From Silanimonas sp021297925 (GTDB lineage Bacteria; Pseudomonadota; Gammaproteobacteria; Xanthomonadales; Xanthomonadaceae), in contig JAPZTL010000002.1 of assembly GCA_027532825.1 (NCBI GenBank), positions 1 to 64,000 of the forward strand: a stretch of 64,000 bases of DNA, written 5' to 3'. The stretch's first letter is position 1, and every line of letters begins with the position of its first letter. This document shows positions 31,074 to 44,623 of this stretch, piece after piece. The notes under the pieces were generated by a model. It was not told the origin of the DNA. It saw only the letters and a list, made by a program, of their open reading frames with translations, and did no database searches. A program made the position numbers and the translations under genes.

Positions 31074-31083
31074 CGAGGCCGGC

Positions 31084-32769
31084 TCAGGTCGACGCTCGTG
31101 CCGCCGATTCCCGGAGTTCGCGGCGGAGGATCTTGCCGACGTTGGTCTTGGGGAGCTCGGTCCGGAACTCGACGACCTTCGGATGCTTGTAGCCGGTCAG
31201 GTTCTCCTTGCAGAAGGCCTTGACCTGCTCGGTGGTGAGCGCCGTGTCCTTGCGCACGATGACGACCTTGACCGCCTCGCCGGACTTCTCATCGGGGATG
31301 CCGACCGCGGCGACCTCGAGCACGCCCGGCATCGTGGCGATGACATCCTCGATCTCGTTCGGGTACACGTTGAACCCCGAGACCAGGATCATGTCCTTCT
31401 TGCGGTCGACAATGTAGAAGAAGCCGGCCTCGTCCATCTTGGCCATGTCGCCGGTGTGCAGCCAGCCGTCGGCATCGATGACCTTGGCGGTTTCCTCGGG
31501 GCGTTGCCAGTAGCCGCGCATGACCTGTGGGCCCTTCAGGCAGAGCTCGCCGACCTCGCCCACGGCGAGCATCCGGCCCTCGTCATCCTTGATGCAGGCG
31601 GTCGTCGAGGAGATCGGCAGACCGATGGCTCCGTTGAAGGCGGGGAGGTCCAGGGGGTTCATGCACGCCGCCGGCGACGTCTCGGTGAGGCCGTAGGCCT
31701 CCACGAGCGTGCAACCGGTGGCCTTTTTCCAGCGCTCCGCGACCGCTCGTTGGACGGCCATGCCGCCGCCCAGCGTCAGGTGCAGCGAAGAAAAATCGAT
31801 GGTGTCGAAGCCAGGGGTGTTCAGCAGGCCGTTGAACAGCGTGTTGACGCCGGTGATCGCGGTGAATCGGACCGACTTCAGCTCCTTGACGAACCCGGGC
31901 ATGTCGCGCGGGTTGGTGATCATGTGGTTGAGTCCGCCGAACTTCATGAAGACGAGGCAATTCGCCGTCAACGCGAAGATGTGGTAGAGCGGCAGGGCGG
32001 TGATGATGATCTCCTCGCCCAGCTTCGCGTTCCCGCCGATCCACGCGGACGCCTGCTGCATGTTCGCGACGAGGTTGCGGTGCGTCAGCATCGCGCCTTT
32101 GGCGACGCCGGTGGTGCCGCCGGTGTACTGCAGGAAGGCGATGTCGTCGCTCGACAGCGCCACCGACGGCAGTGTCGCGGCCGCGCCGCGGGAGAGGGCC
32201 GTGCGGAAGTCGATCGCGCCGGGGATGTCGTAGTCCGGCACCATCTTCTTCACGTACTTGATGACGAAGTCGACGATGCGACCCTTGGGGAAGCCGAGCA
32301 GTTCGCCGATCGAGGTCACGATGACCTGCTCGACCGGCGTCTCGCGCACGACCTCGGCCGCCGTTTGGGCGACGTTCTCCAGCACGACCAGCACCTTCGC
32401 GCCGGAGTCGACCAGCTGGTGCTTGAGCTCGCGGGGCGTGTACAGCGGGTTGGTGTTGACCACGGTCAGGCCGGCGCGCAGCGCGCCGAAGATCGCGATC
32501 GGGTATTGGAGGACGTTCGGCATCATCAGGGCGACGCGGTCCCCCTTCTTCAGCTTGCGGTCGTTGATGAGGTAGCTCGCGAACTGGCGGCTGAGGCGGT
32601 CGACCTCGCCATAGGTCAGCACCTTCCCCATGTTGGAGAAGGCCGGGCGATCGCGGTACATCTCGATGGCGTTGTCGAGCACGGATACGATGGACGGGAA
32701 CTCCGCCAGGTCGATTTCCGCGGGAACGCCCTGCGGGTAGCTGGACAACCAAGGACGCTCGATGCTCAT
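31084..32769 (-). CDS. fadD: Long-chain fatty-acid CoA ligase (RpfB/FadD-like)
   Basis: A 561-residue adenylate-forming ligase that activates fatty acids with ATP and CoA. Start MSIERPWLSSYPQGVP at 32769 with GAGG 9 nt upstream. The P-loop is YTGGTTGVAKGAMLTH (about 211-226), followed by NGLLNTPGF, YGLTETSP, GWLHTGDMAKMDEAGFFYIVDRKKDMI and the catalytic lysine region PKTNVGKILRREL. In Xanthomonas the equivalent at this place is RpfB, which turns over DSF-type fatty acids. Here, with rpfF missing from the locus, ordinary fatty-acid use is the simpler role. It heads the minus-strand run that includes the HD-GYP and EAL genes. Confidence 0.93.
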   Translation of the reverse strand: MSIERPWLSSYPQGVPAEIDLAEFPSIVSVLDNAIEMYRDRPAFSNMGKVLTYGEVDRLSRQFASYLINDRKLKKGDRVALMMPNVLQYPIAIFGALRAGLTVVNTNPLYTPRELKHQLVDSGAKVLVVLENVAQTAAEVVRETPVEQVIVTSIGELLGFPKGRIVDFVIKYVKKMVPDYDIPGAIDFRTALSRGAAATLPSVALSSDDIAFLQYTGGTTGVAKGAMLTHRNLVANMQQASAWIGGNAKLGEEIIITALPLYHIFALTANCLVFMKFGGLNHMITNPRDMPGFVKELKSVRFTAITGVNTLFNGLLNTPGFDTIDFSSLHLTLGGGMAVQRAVAERWKKATGCTLVEAYGLTETSPAACMNPLDLPAFNGAIGLPISSTTACIKDDEGRMLAVGEVGELCLKGPQVMRGYWQRPEETAKVIDADGWLHTGDMAKMDEAGFFYIVDRKKDMILVSGFNVYPNEIEDVIATMPGVLEVAAVGIPDEKSGEAVKVVIVRKDTALTTEQVKAFCKENLTGYKHPKVVEFRTELPKTNVGKILRRELRESAARAST

Positions 32770-32857
32770 CGGGAAAACCTCATTGCGGCGTGGCGGTGGC
32801 GGGCGGGTTCCCTCCCGCCCGGTTTCGAGTATTCGCTCGATTGCAGCACAGCCCCCC

Positions 32858-33310
32858 ATGGGCGGCAAGCCGTCGCACGGCCTGCTTCGCGTGGCCTTCA
32901 TGACGATGTTCGCGGCCGCGTCGGTTGCGTGTTCGCCGCCGCCGGGCGAGGACGCACTCCGGCAGCAGATCGTGGCTCTGGAGGCCGCCGTCGAGGCCGG
33001 TGAAGGGCAGGCTGTGCTCGGGCTCGTGACCGATGACTTCGCCGGTCCCGGTGGCATGGATCGCGAGGGCCTGCGCCGCTACATGGCCGCGCTGCGGCTC
33101 GGCCAGCGCAAGGTCGAGGCGGTCGTCGGGCCGCTGGAGGTCGAACTCCACGGCGGGCGCGCGGCGGTCCGGGCGGACGTGGCCGTCGCCGGGCTCGACC
33201 GCTTCTCGCCGGACAATGCGAGCGTCCGGCGCCTCGACTCCACGTGGCGCCTCGTCGACGGGGAATGGCGCCTTGCGGCGGCCGACTGGCAACGGCCGAC
33301 GGTCCGCTGA
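32858..33310 (+). CDS. Small putative lipoprotein of unknown function
   Basis: A 150-residue protein divergent from the acyl-CoA ligase. Residues 9-27 are hydrophobic and end ASVAC, a lipobox, so the mature protein starting CSPPPGEDALRQQI is probably a lipoprotein. The mature part (about 110 residues) has alternating strands such as VVGPLEVELHGGRAAVRADVAV and ends LDSTWRLVDGEWRLAAADW, a pattern typical of NTF2-like or YchJ-type small domains. ATG 32858 is a choice; a later ATG at 32900 would also keep the signal. Convergent with acnA, sharing a terminator. Confidence 0.65.
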   Translation: MGGKPSHGLLRVAFMTMFAAASVACSPPPGEDALRQQIVALEAAVEAGEGQAVLGLVTDDFAGPGGMDREGLRRYMAALRLGQRKVEAVVGPLEVELHGGRAAVRADVAVAGLDRFSPDNASVRRLDSTWRLVDGEWRLAAADWQRPTVR

Positions 33311-33327
33311 CGGGAGGCGGAAACGAC

Positions 33328-33352
33328 GAAGCCGCCCCGGGGGGGCGGCTTC
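33328..33352. terminator. Bidirectional terminator between lipoprotein gene and acnA
   Basis: GAAGCCGCCCC pairs with GGGGCGGCTTC around a 3-nt G loop. On the minus strand it is followed by GTCGTTTCC and fits the end of acnA, which stops 26 nt before it. The T-run is weak on both strands. Confidence 0.55.
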
Positions 33353-33377
33353 GGCGGAGCGGGGAAGGGCCGAGACC

Positions 33378-36059
<2,682 letters not shown>

Positions 36060-36196
36060 GGAGGGCTCCAGGCTGGGGTGCTGCGGAAAGGGCGTCGGCC
36101 CCGCGCGCGGGCGGCGAGGCGCTGGCGACCTTGGATTATGCCGGAAGACGCCTTCCGCCGGGGCGGCGGGACGTGATGCCGTGCCCGGTTCCGCGC

Positions 36197-36805
36197 TCAG
36201 TCGAGCGGCGCGATCAGCGTTCGGGCGGTATCGGCCATGGCGCCGCGCCGGAGCAGGAAATCCCAACGGCTGCCGCCGCTCTGGCGCCAGAGCACAGCGG
36301 CCCGCACGGCGCAGAGCAGCAGGGCGCGGACCTCGGCGACGATCGTCGGTTGCCCGAGGTAGACCGGATTGCCCTGCACCAGCACCCTGGTGCCCAACGG
36401 GCTGATCTGGTCGGCGTAGAGTTCGCCGAGACGCTGGATGACGGTCGGGTGATGGGGGCCGAGGTGCTGGCGTTGCCGGTCGATGTCGCGCAGGACGTCC
36501 TGCACCCGGGCCCCGGCCGTCGGGTGGCGGATGAAGGCGCGCTCCAGCGCAAGGACCGTTGCTCCCATCCGGCCCACGGCCGGGTCGCGGGGGCCCTGGC
36601 CGAGCAGGGCGAGCAGCTCGCGGAGACCGCGGTCGAGGCCGTCGATCCCGCCATAGATCGCCTCGGCATCCTCGGCCTCGAAGCGGAACAGGCTGTCGAG
36701 CAGCACGGACTCGGGGCGCTCCTCGGTCTGGCCGACCGAGGCGAGCTGCTGGACCAGCTTCATGGACTGGCAGAGGGCGGCGAGGGCGATGACGCGGTCG
36801 TTCAT
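36197..36805 (-). CDS. hflD: HflD-family protein
   Basis: A 202-residue helical protein, last gene of the nudJ-mnmA-hflD group. Characteristic parts are VIALAALCQSMKLVQQLASVG at the N-terminus, LDSLFRFEAEDAEAIYGG, and near the C-terminus VYLGQPTIVAEVRALLLCAVRAAVLW. In E. coli HflD affects lambda lysogeny by binding CII; its general cellular role is unclear, but it is widely linked to mnmA. Its ATG overlaps the mnmA stop by 4 nt. A 137-nt gap separates it from acnA, in which I saw no regulatory motif. Confidence 0.93.
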   Translation of the reverse strand: MNDRVIALAALCQSMKLVQQLASVGQTEERPESVLLDSLFRFEAEDAEAIYGGIDGLDRGLRELLALLGQGPRDPAVGRMGATVLALERAFIRHPTAGARVQDVLRDIDRQRQHLGPHHPTVIQRLGELYADQISPLGTRVLVQGNPVYLGQPTIVAEVRALLLCAVRAAVLWRQSGGSRWDFLLRRGAMADTARTLIAPLD

Positions 36806-37914
36806 TCGTCAGGGAGGCGATTCGGGTCGAGTGCCGCGTCGGTCGCGGCGATGACGGCGCCACCGAGGCACACCTCGCCAAGGTAGAGCACCACGGATTG
36901 GCCGGGCGTGACGGCCCGCTGCGGCTGGTCGAACACCACGGCGATCCCGTCCCCGGCGGGGCGGACGGTGCAGGCCTGCGGGGGCTGGCGGTAGCGCACC
37001 TGGGCCTCGCAGCGCAGGGGGAAGGGCGGGGCTTCCCCGGCGATCCAGTGCATGGGCTCGCTGCGCAGTCGTCGCGAGATGAGCAGGGGGCTGTCCCCCT
37101 GGTCGACGATCAGGCGGTTGCGTTCGACGTCCTTGCCGACGACGAACCAAGGCGCGTCGGGGCGCCCGCGAACCCCGCCGATGCCGAGGCCCTCGCGCTG
37201 GCCAAGCGTGTAGAACGCGATGCCGTCATGGCGGCCCAGCACTACCCCCTCCGGATCGACGAGATCGCCGGGTCGGATCGCGATGTAGCGGGCGAGGAAC
37301 TCCCGGAAGTCCCGCTCGCCGATGAAGCAGATGCCGGTCGAGTCCTTCTTCTTCGCCGTCGCGAGCCCCAGTCGCGCGGCGATCGCGCGGACCTCGGCCT
37401 TGGGCAGGTCGCCGATGGGAAAGAGCGTCGCCGAGAGCTGGGCCTGGCCGAGCTGGTGCAGGAAGTAGCTCTGGTCCTTGCCGACGTCGCGGCCCCGCAG
37501 CAGGCGCCAGCGCCCGTCGCGTTCGTCGACGCGGGCGTAGTGCCCGGTCGCGATCCGTTCCGCGCCGAGGGCGCGGGCCTCGTCGAGGAAGGTCTTGAAC
37601 TTGATCTCGCGGTTGCAGAGCACGTCGGGGTTCGGCGTGCGCCCGGCGCGGTACTCCGCGAGGAAGGTTTCGAACACCCCGGACCAATAGTCCGCGGAGA
37701 AGTCCCGGGCGAGGAAGGGCAGGCCCAGCTGGCCGCAGACCCGGAGGGCGTCGCGGCGGTCGTCCTCGGCCCGGCACTCGCCGCTGCCGTCGTCCTGCCA
37801 GTTCTGCATGAACAGGCCGGTGACGTCGGCGCCGGATTCCCTCAGGCGCCACGCCGCGACCGACGAATCGACGCCGCCCGACACGCCGAGGAGGATCCGG
37901 CCCGCCGGACTCAC
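36802..37914 (-). CDS. mnmA: tRNA-specific 2-thiouridylase MnmA
   Basis: A 370-residue enzyme that thiolates U34 of tRNA-Lys, -Glu and -Gln. The PP-loop is ILLGVSGGVDSSVAAW near residue 7-22; the catalytic cysteines are in NPDVLCNREIKF and DSTGICFIGERDF. It begins with GTG at 37914, whose GTGA overlaps the nudJ stop; no ATG lies nearer the conserved start. Sulphur would come through IscS and TusE, not in this window. Overlaps on both sides mark a tightly coupled operon. Confidence 0.96.
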   Translation of the reverse strand: MSPAGRILLGVSGGVDSSVAAWRLRESGADVTGLFMQNWQDDGSGECRAEDDRRDALRVCGQLGLPFLARDFSADYWSGVFETFLAEYRAGRTPNPDVLCNREIKFKTFLDEARALGAERIATGHYARVDERDGRWRLLRGRDVGKDQSYFLHQLGQAQLSATLFPIGDLPKAEVRAIAARLGLATAKKKDSTGICFIGERDFREFLARYIAIRPGDLVDPEGVVLGRHDGIAFYTLGQREGLGIGGVRGRPDAPWFVVGKDVERNRLIVDQGDSPLLISRRLRSEPMHWIAGEAPPFPLRCEAQVRYRQPPQACTVRPAGDGIAVVFDQPQRAVTPGQSVVLYLGEVCLGGAVIAATDAALDPNRLPDE

Positions 37915-38372
37915 AGTGCGTTCACCGCCTCGAGCGGCAGCCGCCGACCGGCCAGGACGTCCTGCACGACGCGCCAGACCAGCGGGCTCCGGTGCTCGGC
38001 CGATCGGGAGAGGAGTTCGGTGGGGGTGAGCCAAAGGGCCTGGACGATGCCAGTGTCCAACGGTCGATCCGGGTGGTGGCGGACGGGGTCCGCCGTGAAC
38101 GCGAGCCGCAGATAGTTGCGGGCGGTCTCCGGCGCCTTCCACTGGTAGGCGCCGACGAAGCTGGTCAGCACCACGTCCCAGCCGCTCTCCTCGAGGGTCT
38201 CCCGAACGGCGGCCCCGGTGATGGTCTCGTCGGGTTCGAGGTGCCCGGCCGGCTGGTTCAGTACCCGACGGCCCTGCACCTCCTCCTCCACGACCAGCAG
38301 GCGCCCGTCGCGCACGACGATCGTCGCGACAGTGACGTCGGGCTGCCAGAAGTGGTCTTGGCGGTAGGGCAC
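37911..38372 (-). CDS. nudJ: NUDIX hydrolase (NudJ-like)
   Basis: A 153-residue pyrophosphohydrolase. The NUDIX box is complete: GHLEPDETITGAAVRETLEESGW. Its position directly before mnmA and the start PYRQDHFWQPDVTVATIVV match NudJ, which acts on thiamine and nucleoside pyrophosphates. I place the start at a GTG (38372) because GAGGAA lies 6 nt upstream and the length then equals E. coli NudJ (153); an upstream ATG at 38450 would add 26 unmatched residues and reach into the clpS promoter region. Substrate not shown by sequence. Confidence 0.88.
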   Translation of the reverse strand: MPYRQDHFWQPDVTVATIVVRDGRLLVVEEEVQGRRVLNQPAGHLEPDETITGAAVRETLEESGWDVVLTSFVGAYQWKAPETARNYLRLAFTADPVRHHPDRPLDTGIVQALWLTPTELLSRSAEHRSPLVWRVVQDVLAGRRLPLEAVNAL

Positions 38373-38459
38373 GTCGCGTTCCTCGGGGGCGATCGCCCGT
38401 CCATGAAGGTCGGTTAGTGTGCGCGCCGTGACGGCCTTCCGTCCATGCACGATCCGCTC

Positions 38460-38490
38460 TTGCGGGAGCTTTCCCGGGCGCCCCTATACT
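38460..38490 (+). promoter_or_regulatory. Promoter of clpS, start codon at the expected transcription start
   Basis: TTGCGG (38460-38465), 19 nt, TATACT (38485-38490), then GCGGCC and the clpS ATG at 38497. Transcription would begin at or near the A of ATG, leaving no ribosome site; a leaderless mRNA is likely. Confidence 0.6.
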
Positions 38491-38496
38491 GCGGCC

Positions 38497-38823
38497 ATGA
38501 GCCAACGCGAGCACCCTGAACACGAGCACGAACGCGGCCTCGCGGTCGAGACCGCGAAGCCCGAGCTGGAGCGCCCGTCGCTCTACCGGGTCCTGCTGCT
38601 GAACGACGACTACACGCCCATGGAGTTCGTCGTCGAGGTCCTGCAGGTCTTCTTCGGGATGAACCGGGAGAAGGCGACGCAGGTCATGCTCCACGTGCAT
38701 ACCCGTGGCCGGGGCGTGTGCGGTGTCTACACCCGTGAAGTGGCCGAGACCAAGGTGTCGCAGGTGAACGATTTCTCTCGCACCCACCAGCACCCCCTCA
38801 TGTGCACGATGGAAAAGGCCTGA
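38497..38823 (+). CDS. clpS: ClpA adaptor ClpS
   Basis: A 108-residue N-end-rule adaptor that hands N-degron substrates to ClpAP. The disordered N-terminus is followed by LYRVLLLNDDYTPMEFVVEVLQ, MLHVHTRGRGVCGVYTREVAE and the C-terminal HQHPLMCTMEKA. The NDDYTPMEFV loop is the substrate-binding pocket. Directly upstream of clpA (39-nt gap), its partner. The ATG at 38497 follows the -10 box by only 6 nt. Confidence 0.97.
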   Translation: MSQREHPEHEHERGLAVETAKPELERPSLYRVLLLNDDYTPMEFVVEVLQVFFGMNREKATQVMLHVHTRGRGVCGVYTREVAETKVSQVNDFSRTHQHPLMCTMEKA

Positions 38824-38862
38824 GCCGCCCCCACATCCGGGTCATCGCCCCTGGAGGCCCCC

Positions 38863-41151
<2,289 letters not shown>

Positions 41152-41185
41152 CGACTCCGGCGTCCCGCCGTTGGATCCAAAGCGA

Positions 41186-41209
41186 AACGGCAGCCGTGAG
41201 GCTGCCGTT
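41186..41209. terminator. Bidirectional terminator between clpA and infA
   Basis: AACGGCAGCC (41186-41195) pairs perfectly with GGCTGCCGTT (41200-41209) around GTGA. On the plus strand TTGTCGTTCC follows; on the minus strand TTTCGCTTTGG follows. Confidence 0.8.
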
Positions 41210-41235
41210 GTCGTTCCTGCATGGGTCGGTGCGGC

Positions 41236-41454
41236 TTACTTCATGCGGTAGGTGATGCGGCCCTTGGTCAGGTCGTAAGGAGTCATTTCGACCTTGACCT
41301 TGTCGCCCGTCAGGATCCGGATGTAGTTCTTCCGCATGCGTCCTGAGATGTGCGCCGTGATGACGTGGCCGTTTTCCAGCTTGACCCGGAACATGGTGTT
41401 CGGAAGGGTCTCGGTCACGGTGCCTTCGAACTCGATGGAATCGTCTTTGGACAT
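41236..41454 (-). CDS. infA: Translation initiation factor IF-1
   Basis: A 72-residue single OB-fold protein that occupies the ribosomal A site during initiation. MSKDDSIEFEGTVTETLPNTMFRVKLENGH and GRMRKNYIRIL are diagnostic. Start at 41454; in-frame sequence upstream is not conserved. Convergent with clpA and downstream of aat, the common arrangement. Confidence 0.98.
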   Translation of the reverse strand: MSKDDSIEFEGTVTETLPNTMFRVKLENGHVITAHISGRMRKNYIRILTGDKVKVEMTPYDLTKGRITYRMK

Positions 41455-41549
41455 GCAGCGGGCAGGGGCTCGGTCGTGGGTGGCGGCCATGGGGGCCGAC
41501 CGGAAGGCGCGGAGTGTGCCACGCTCAGGAGAGGCATGCAAAAAAGCGG

Positions 41550-42296
41550 TTAAGTGCCGAACTCGGGCCCGGCCCCCAGTGCGGCCGCCGGGAACGGCGG
41601 ATCGCCCCAGCCGGGGCAGGCCTCGCCCCCTGCGGCCAGTGGCCGGAACGTCGCGAGGAAGCGGTCGCGCGGCCAGCGTTCGCCGCCCATGCGGACCAGG
41701 TGGGGGTTCTCGACCTGGGCGTCGAACCACGGCCAGCCGAGTCGTCGCAGCCGCCACCCCAGCGCCGCGAGGGCCACCTTCGAGCCGCCGCTCGCGAGGC
41801 TCACCATGCTCTCGGCGAAGAACGCGCGGCCGAGGCCCACGCCGTACAGCCCGCCCACGAGGCGCCCCGACGCGTCACGGACCGCCACGGCGTGCGCATG
41901 ACCGTGCGCGTGCAGCGTGCCGTAGGCCCGGCGCATCGCGCCGGTGATCCACGTGCCGTGCTGGCCGCGACGGGGCGTGTCGGCGCAGGCGGCGACGACG
42001 GCATCGAAGTCGTCGTCGAAGTGGACCGTCCAGTCGAGGCCTCGTAGCGTGCGCCGGAAGCGCCGCGACAGGTGGACCCCGTTGCTCCGGAAGACCATGC
42101 GCTCCGACGGCGACCACCACAGGATGGGTTGCCCGTCGTTGAACCACGGGAAGATGCCCCCCGCATAGGCGCGGAGCAGCCGGGGCGGACTCAGGTCACC
42201 GCCAAGGCACAGCAGGCCATCCGGTTCCCCGAGCGCCCATTCCGCGGGAGGGAAGGGCGATGCGGGATCGGGGCCCAGCAGATAGGGAGGGGTCAT
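41550..42296 (-). CDS. aat: Leucyl/phenylalanyl-tRNA-protein transferase
   Basis: A 248-residue enzyme that adds Leu or Phe to proteins with N-terminal Lys or Arg, marking them for ClpS-ClpAP. Motifs: LLRAYAGGIFPWF, ILWWSPSERMVF, GQHGTWITGAMRRAYGTLHAHGHAHAV and GGLYGVGLGRAFFAESM, then WFDAQV. GGGAGGGG lies just before the ATG at 42296, and ATGA overlaps the FemAB-like gene stop. Confidence 0.97.
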   Translation of the reverse strand: MTPPYLLGPDPASPFPPAEWALGEPDGLLCLGGDLSPPRLLRAYAGGIFPWFNDGQPILWWSPSERMVFRSNGVHLSRRFRRTLRGLDWTVHFDDDFDAVVAACADTPRRGQHGTWITGAMRRAYGTLHAHGHAHAVAVRDASGRLVGGLYGVGLGRAFFAESMVSLASGGSKVALAALGWRLRRLGWPWFDAQVENPHLVRMGGERWPRDRFLATFRPLAAGGEACPGWGDPPFPAAALGAGPEFGT

Positions 42297-43426
42297 GGCG
42301 ACGGGCCTCCCCGGAACGGCGAGTGCGTGGCCAGCGTGTCGTGGTAGCGCTGCACGGCCTCCCGCTCCTCCTCGCACCAGCGGGCCAGAGGCTCGCGGAA
42401 CCGCGGGTCCGCGACCCAATGGCGGCTGTGCGTCCGCGTGGGCAGGAATCCCCTCGCCAGCTTGTGCTCTCCCTGGGCGCCGGGCTCGAACCGATCCACG
42501 CCGTGGGCGAGGCACCAGGCGATGCCCTGGTGGTAGCAGGCCTCGAAGTGCAGGCCCGGAATGTCCTCCACGGCGCCCCAGTAGCGTCCGTAGAGCGCGT
42601 AGGCGCCTCGAAGGCACAGCGCGCCGGCGACGGGACGCCCGCCCCGGGATGCCGTCACGAGCAGCACGGCGTCCGGCATCGCGGTGGCGAGGTGCTGGAA
42701 GAAGGCCGGCGTCAGCGCGGCGTGGTTCCATTTCTCCTCGAAAGTGCGGGCGTAGAACGCGTGCATGGCGGCCATCGGCTCGCCGGCGGTCGCCGTTCCC
42801 TCGAGGAGGTGGAGTTCGATCCCGGCATCGGCGACCTTGCGCCGGTCGGCCTTCAGGTTCTTGCGGCGCTTGTGGTCGAGCGCGGCGAGGAAGCCGTCGA
42901 AGTCCTTCCATGCCGGATCGCGCGTCCAGTGGAACTGGATGTCTTCCCGCGCCATCCAGTCCCCATCGAACGCCGGCAGGTCGGCGGCGTCGAGGAAGTT
43001 CGCGTGGATCGAGTGCAGCCCGAGGCGGGGTGCCGCGTCGCGCATCGCGTCCAGCAATCGCCGCTTCGCCGCATCGTCGCGGGCCAGCAGCCGCGGCCCA
43101 GTGACCGGCGTGTAGGGAACGCCGACCAGCCACTTGGGGTAGTAGGGCCGGCGATGCCGTGCGTAGGCGCTCGCCCAGGCCTGGTCGAAGACGAACTCGC
43201 CGTGGGAGTTGCCCTTCGCGTAGGCGGGCGCGGCGGCCACCAGCGTGTCGCCGTCCCATAGCGCCGCGTGCAGGGGGCTCCAGCCGTACTCGGGGTCGAG
43301 GCAGCCGTGCCGCTCGAGCCCGGACAGGAAGGCGTGCGAGGTGAAGGGGTGCCCGTCGCGGTTCAGGGCCTCCCAGGCCGCGGGCGGGATCTCGTCGAGC
43401 CGTTCGTGGAGGCGAAGCGCGGGCAT
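42293..43426 (-). CDS. GNAT/FemAB-like peptidogalycan-type N-acyltransferase (DUF482)
   Basis: A 377-residue protein of the COG3146/DUF482 family with two GNAT-like halves. Recognisable parts: FTSHAFLSGLE, GWSPLHAALWDGDTLVAAAPAY, YYPKWLVGVPYTPVTGPRLL, LPAFDGDWMAREDIQFHWT, DHKRRKNLKADRRKV and CYHQGIAWCLAHGVDRFEPGAQGEHK. The family is usually next to aat, as here (4-nt overlap), and its substrate is unknown; amino-acyl transfer to protein or envelope components is a guess. Length normal. Lies 30 nt after trxB and is probably in the trxB-aat-infA run. Confidence 0.85.
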   Translation of the reverse strand: MPALRLHERLDEIPPAAWEALNRDGHPFTSHAFLSGLERHGCLDPEYGWSPLHAALWDGDTLVAAAPAYAKGNSHGEFVFDQAWASAYARHRRPYYPKWLVGVPYTPVTGPRLLARDDAAKRRLLDAMRDAAPRLGLHSIHANFLDAADLPAFDGDWMAREDIQFHWTRDPAWKDFDGFLAALDHKRRKNLKADRRKVADAGIELHLLEGTATAGEPMAAMHAFYARTFEEKWNHAALTPAFFQHLATAMPDAVLLVTASRGGRPVAGALCLRGAYALYGRYWGAVEDIPGLHFEACYHQGIAWCLAHGVDRFEPGAQGEHKLARGFLPTRTHSRHWVADPRFREPLARWCEEEREAVQRYHDTLATHSPFRGGPSP

Positions 43427-43456
43427 CGGGGGGCGGCGCGTGGCACGCCCGCAGGA

Positions 43457-44410
43457 TCAGCCGTGCTGCTCGAGGAATCGATCGGCGTCGAGCGCCGCCA
43501 TGCAGCCCGAGCCCGCCGAGGTGATCGCCTGCCGGTAGACGTGGTCGGCCACGTCGCCCGCGGCGAACACGCCCGGGATGCTCGTGCCCGTGGCGCCACC
43601 GTCGAGGCCCGACTTCACCTTGATGTAGCCGTCGCGCATGTCGAGCTGGCCGTCGAACAGCGACGTGTTGGGGCTGTGGCCGATGGCGACGAAAAAGCCG
43701 GTGACGGCGATCTCGCGCGTGCTGTCGTCCTTGACCGAGCGCAGGCGCGCGCCGGTGACGCCACTGTCGTCGCCCAGCACCTCGTCGACGGCGTGGTTCC
43801 ACACCAGCTCGATCTTGCCGGCCGCGGCCTTCGCGAACAGCTTGTCCTGCAGGATCTTCTCGGCGCGCAGCGTGTCGCGGCGGTGCACGAGGTAGACCTT
43901 GCTGGCGATGTTGGAGAGGTAGAGCGCCTCTTCGACGGCCGTATTGCCGCCGCCGATCACCGCGACGTCCTGCCCACGGAAGAAGAAGCCATCGCAGGTG
44001 GCGCAAGCGGAGACGCCGCGGCCCTTGAAGGCCTCTTCTGACGGAATCCCGAGGTACTTGGCACTGGCGCCGGTGGCGATGACCAGCGCGTCGCAGGTGT
44101 ACTCGCCGTTGTCACCGATCAGGCGGAACGGCCGCGATCCCAACGCCGCCGTATGGATGTGGTCGAAGACGATCTCGGTGTCGAAACGTTCCGCATGCGC
44201 CTGCATGCGCGCCATCAGGTCCGGGCCCAGCAGGCCGTGCGCATCGCCCGGCCAGTTGTCGACTTCGGTCGTCGTCATCAGCTGGCCGCCCTGCTGCAGC
44301 CCCGTCACCAGCACCGGCTTGAGGTTGGCGCGGGCGGCGTACACGGCGGCCGTGTAGCCGGCGGGGCCGGAGCCGAGGATCAGCAGGCGGGAATGCTTGG
44401 CGGTGGTCAT
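43457..44410 (-). CDS. trxB: Thioredoxin-disulfide reductase
   Basis: A 317-residue NADPH-dependent flavoenzyme that reduces thioredoxin. FAD motif LILGSGPAGYTAAVYAARANL near the N-terminus; redox-active CATC with Cys136 and Cys139; NADPH motif VAVIGGGNTAVEEALYLS and a second FAD motif VFAAGDVADHVYRQAITSAGSGC. Numbering fits E. coli TrxB. Start MTTAKHSRL at 44410. It begins the run trxB-FemAB-like-aat-infA and is divergent from ald across a structured gap. Confidence 0.98.
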   Translation of the reverse strand: MTTAKHSRLLILGSGPAGYTAAVYAARANLKPVLVTGLQQGGQLMTTTEVDNWPGDAHGLLGPDLMARMQAHAERFDTEIVFDHIHTAALGSRPFRLIGDNGEYTCDALVIATGASAKYLGIPSEEAFKGRGVSACATCDGFFFRGQDVAVIGGGNTAVEEALYLSNIASKVYLVHRRDTLRAEKILQDKLFAKAAAGKIELVWNHAVDEVLGDDSGVTGARLRSVKDDSTREIAVTGFFVAIGHSPNTSLFDGQLDMRDGYIKVKSGLDGGATGTSIPGVFAAGDVADHVYRQAITSAGSGCMAALDADRFLEQHG

Positions 44411-44623
44411 GTCGGTATACTTTCGCGGCTTCGTGGCGGGCGTTGCGATGCACCATGCGGTGCACGACGCGGGCTGCAAAGCTTGGGGGGGCCTCCCCCG
44501 AAAAACAAGGACAACGCTCACCCCGCCGACACGCCTTCGCATCGTCCGTCGGGGCATTGGTAGGGCCGCCCACGGGCGGCCTTCCGCGTTTCCGACGCAC
44601 CGACCATTCCCCTGGAGTCCCCC
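44411..44623 (+). promoter_or_regulatory. Structured leader between trxB and ald
   Basis: On the ald strand: TATACT (44416-44421) as a possible -10; an inverted repeat TGCACC-ATGC-GGTGCA (44449-44464); a G/C-rich hairpin around 44485-44502; and GGCCGCCC-AC-GGGCGGCC (44564-44581) followed by TTCCGCGTTTCC, like an attenuator. No gene was seen. If transcribed from 44428, ald would have a leader of about 195 nt. Confidence 0.4.

Noticed and set aside
28609..33377. rpfF, rpfC or rpfG
   Set aside because: No crotonase-type synthase, no histidine kinase and no receiver domain is encoded here on either strand.
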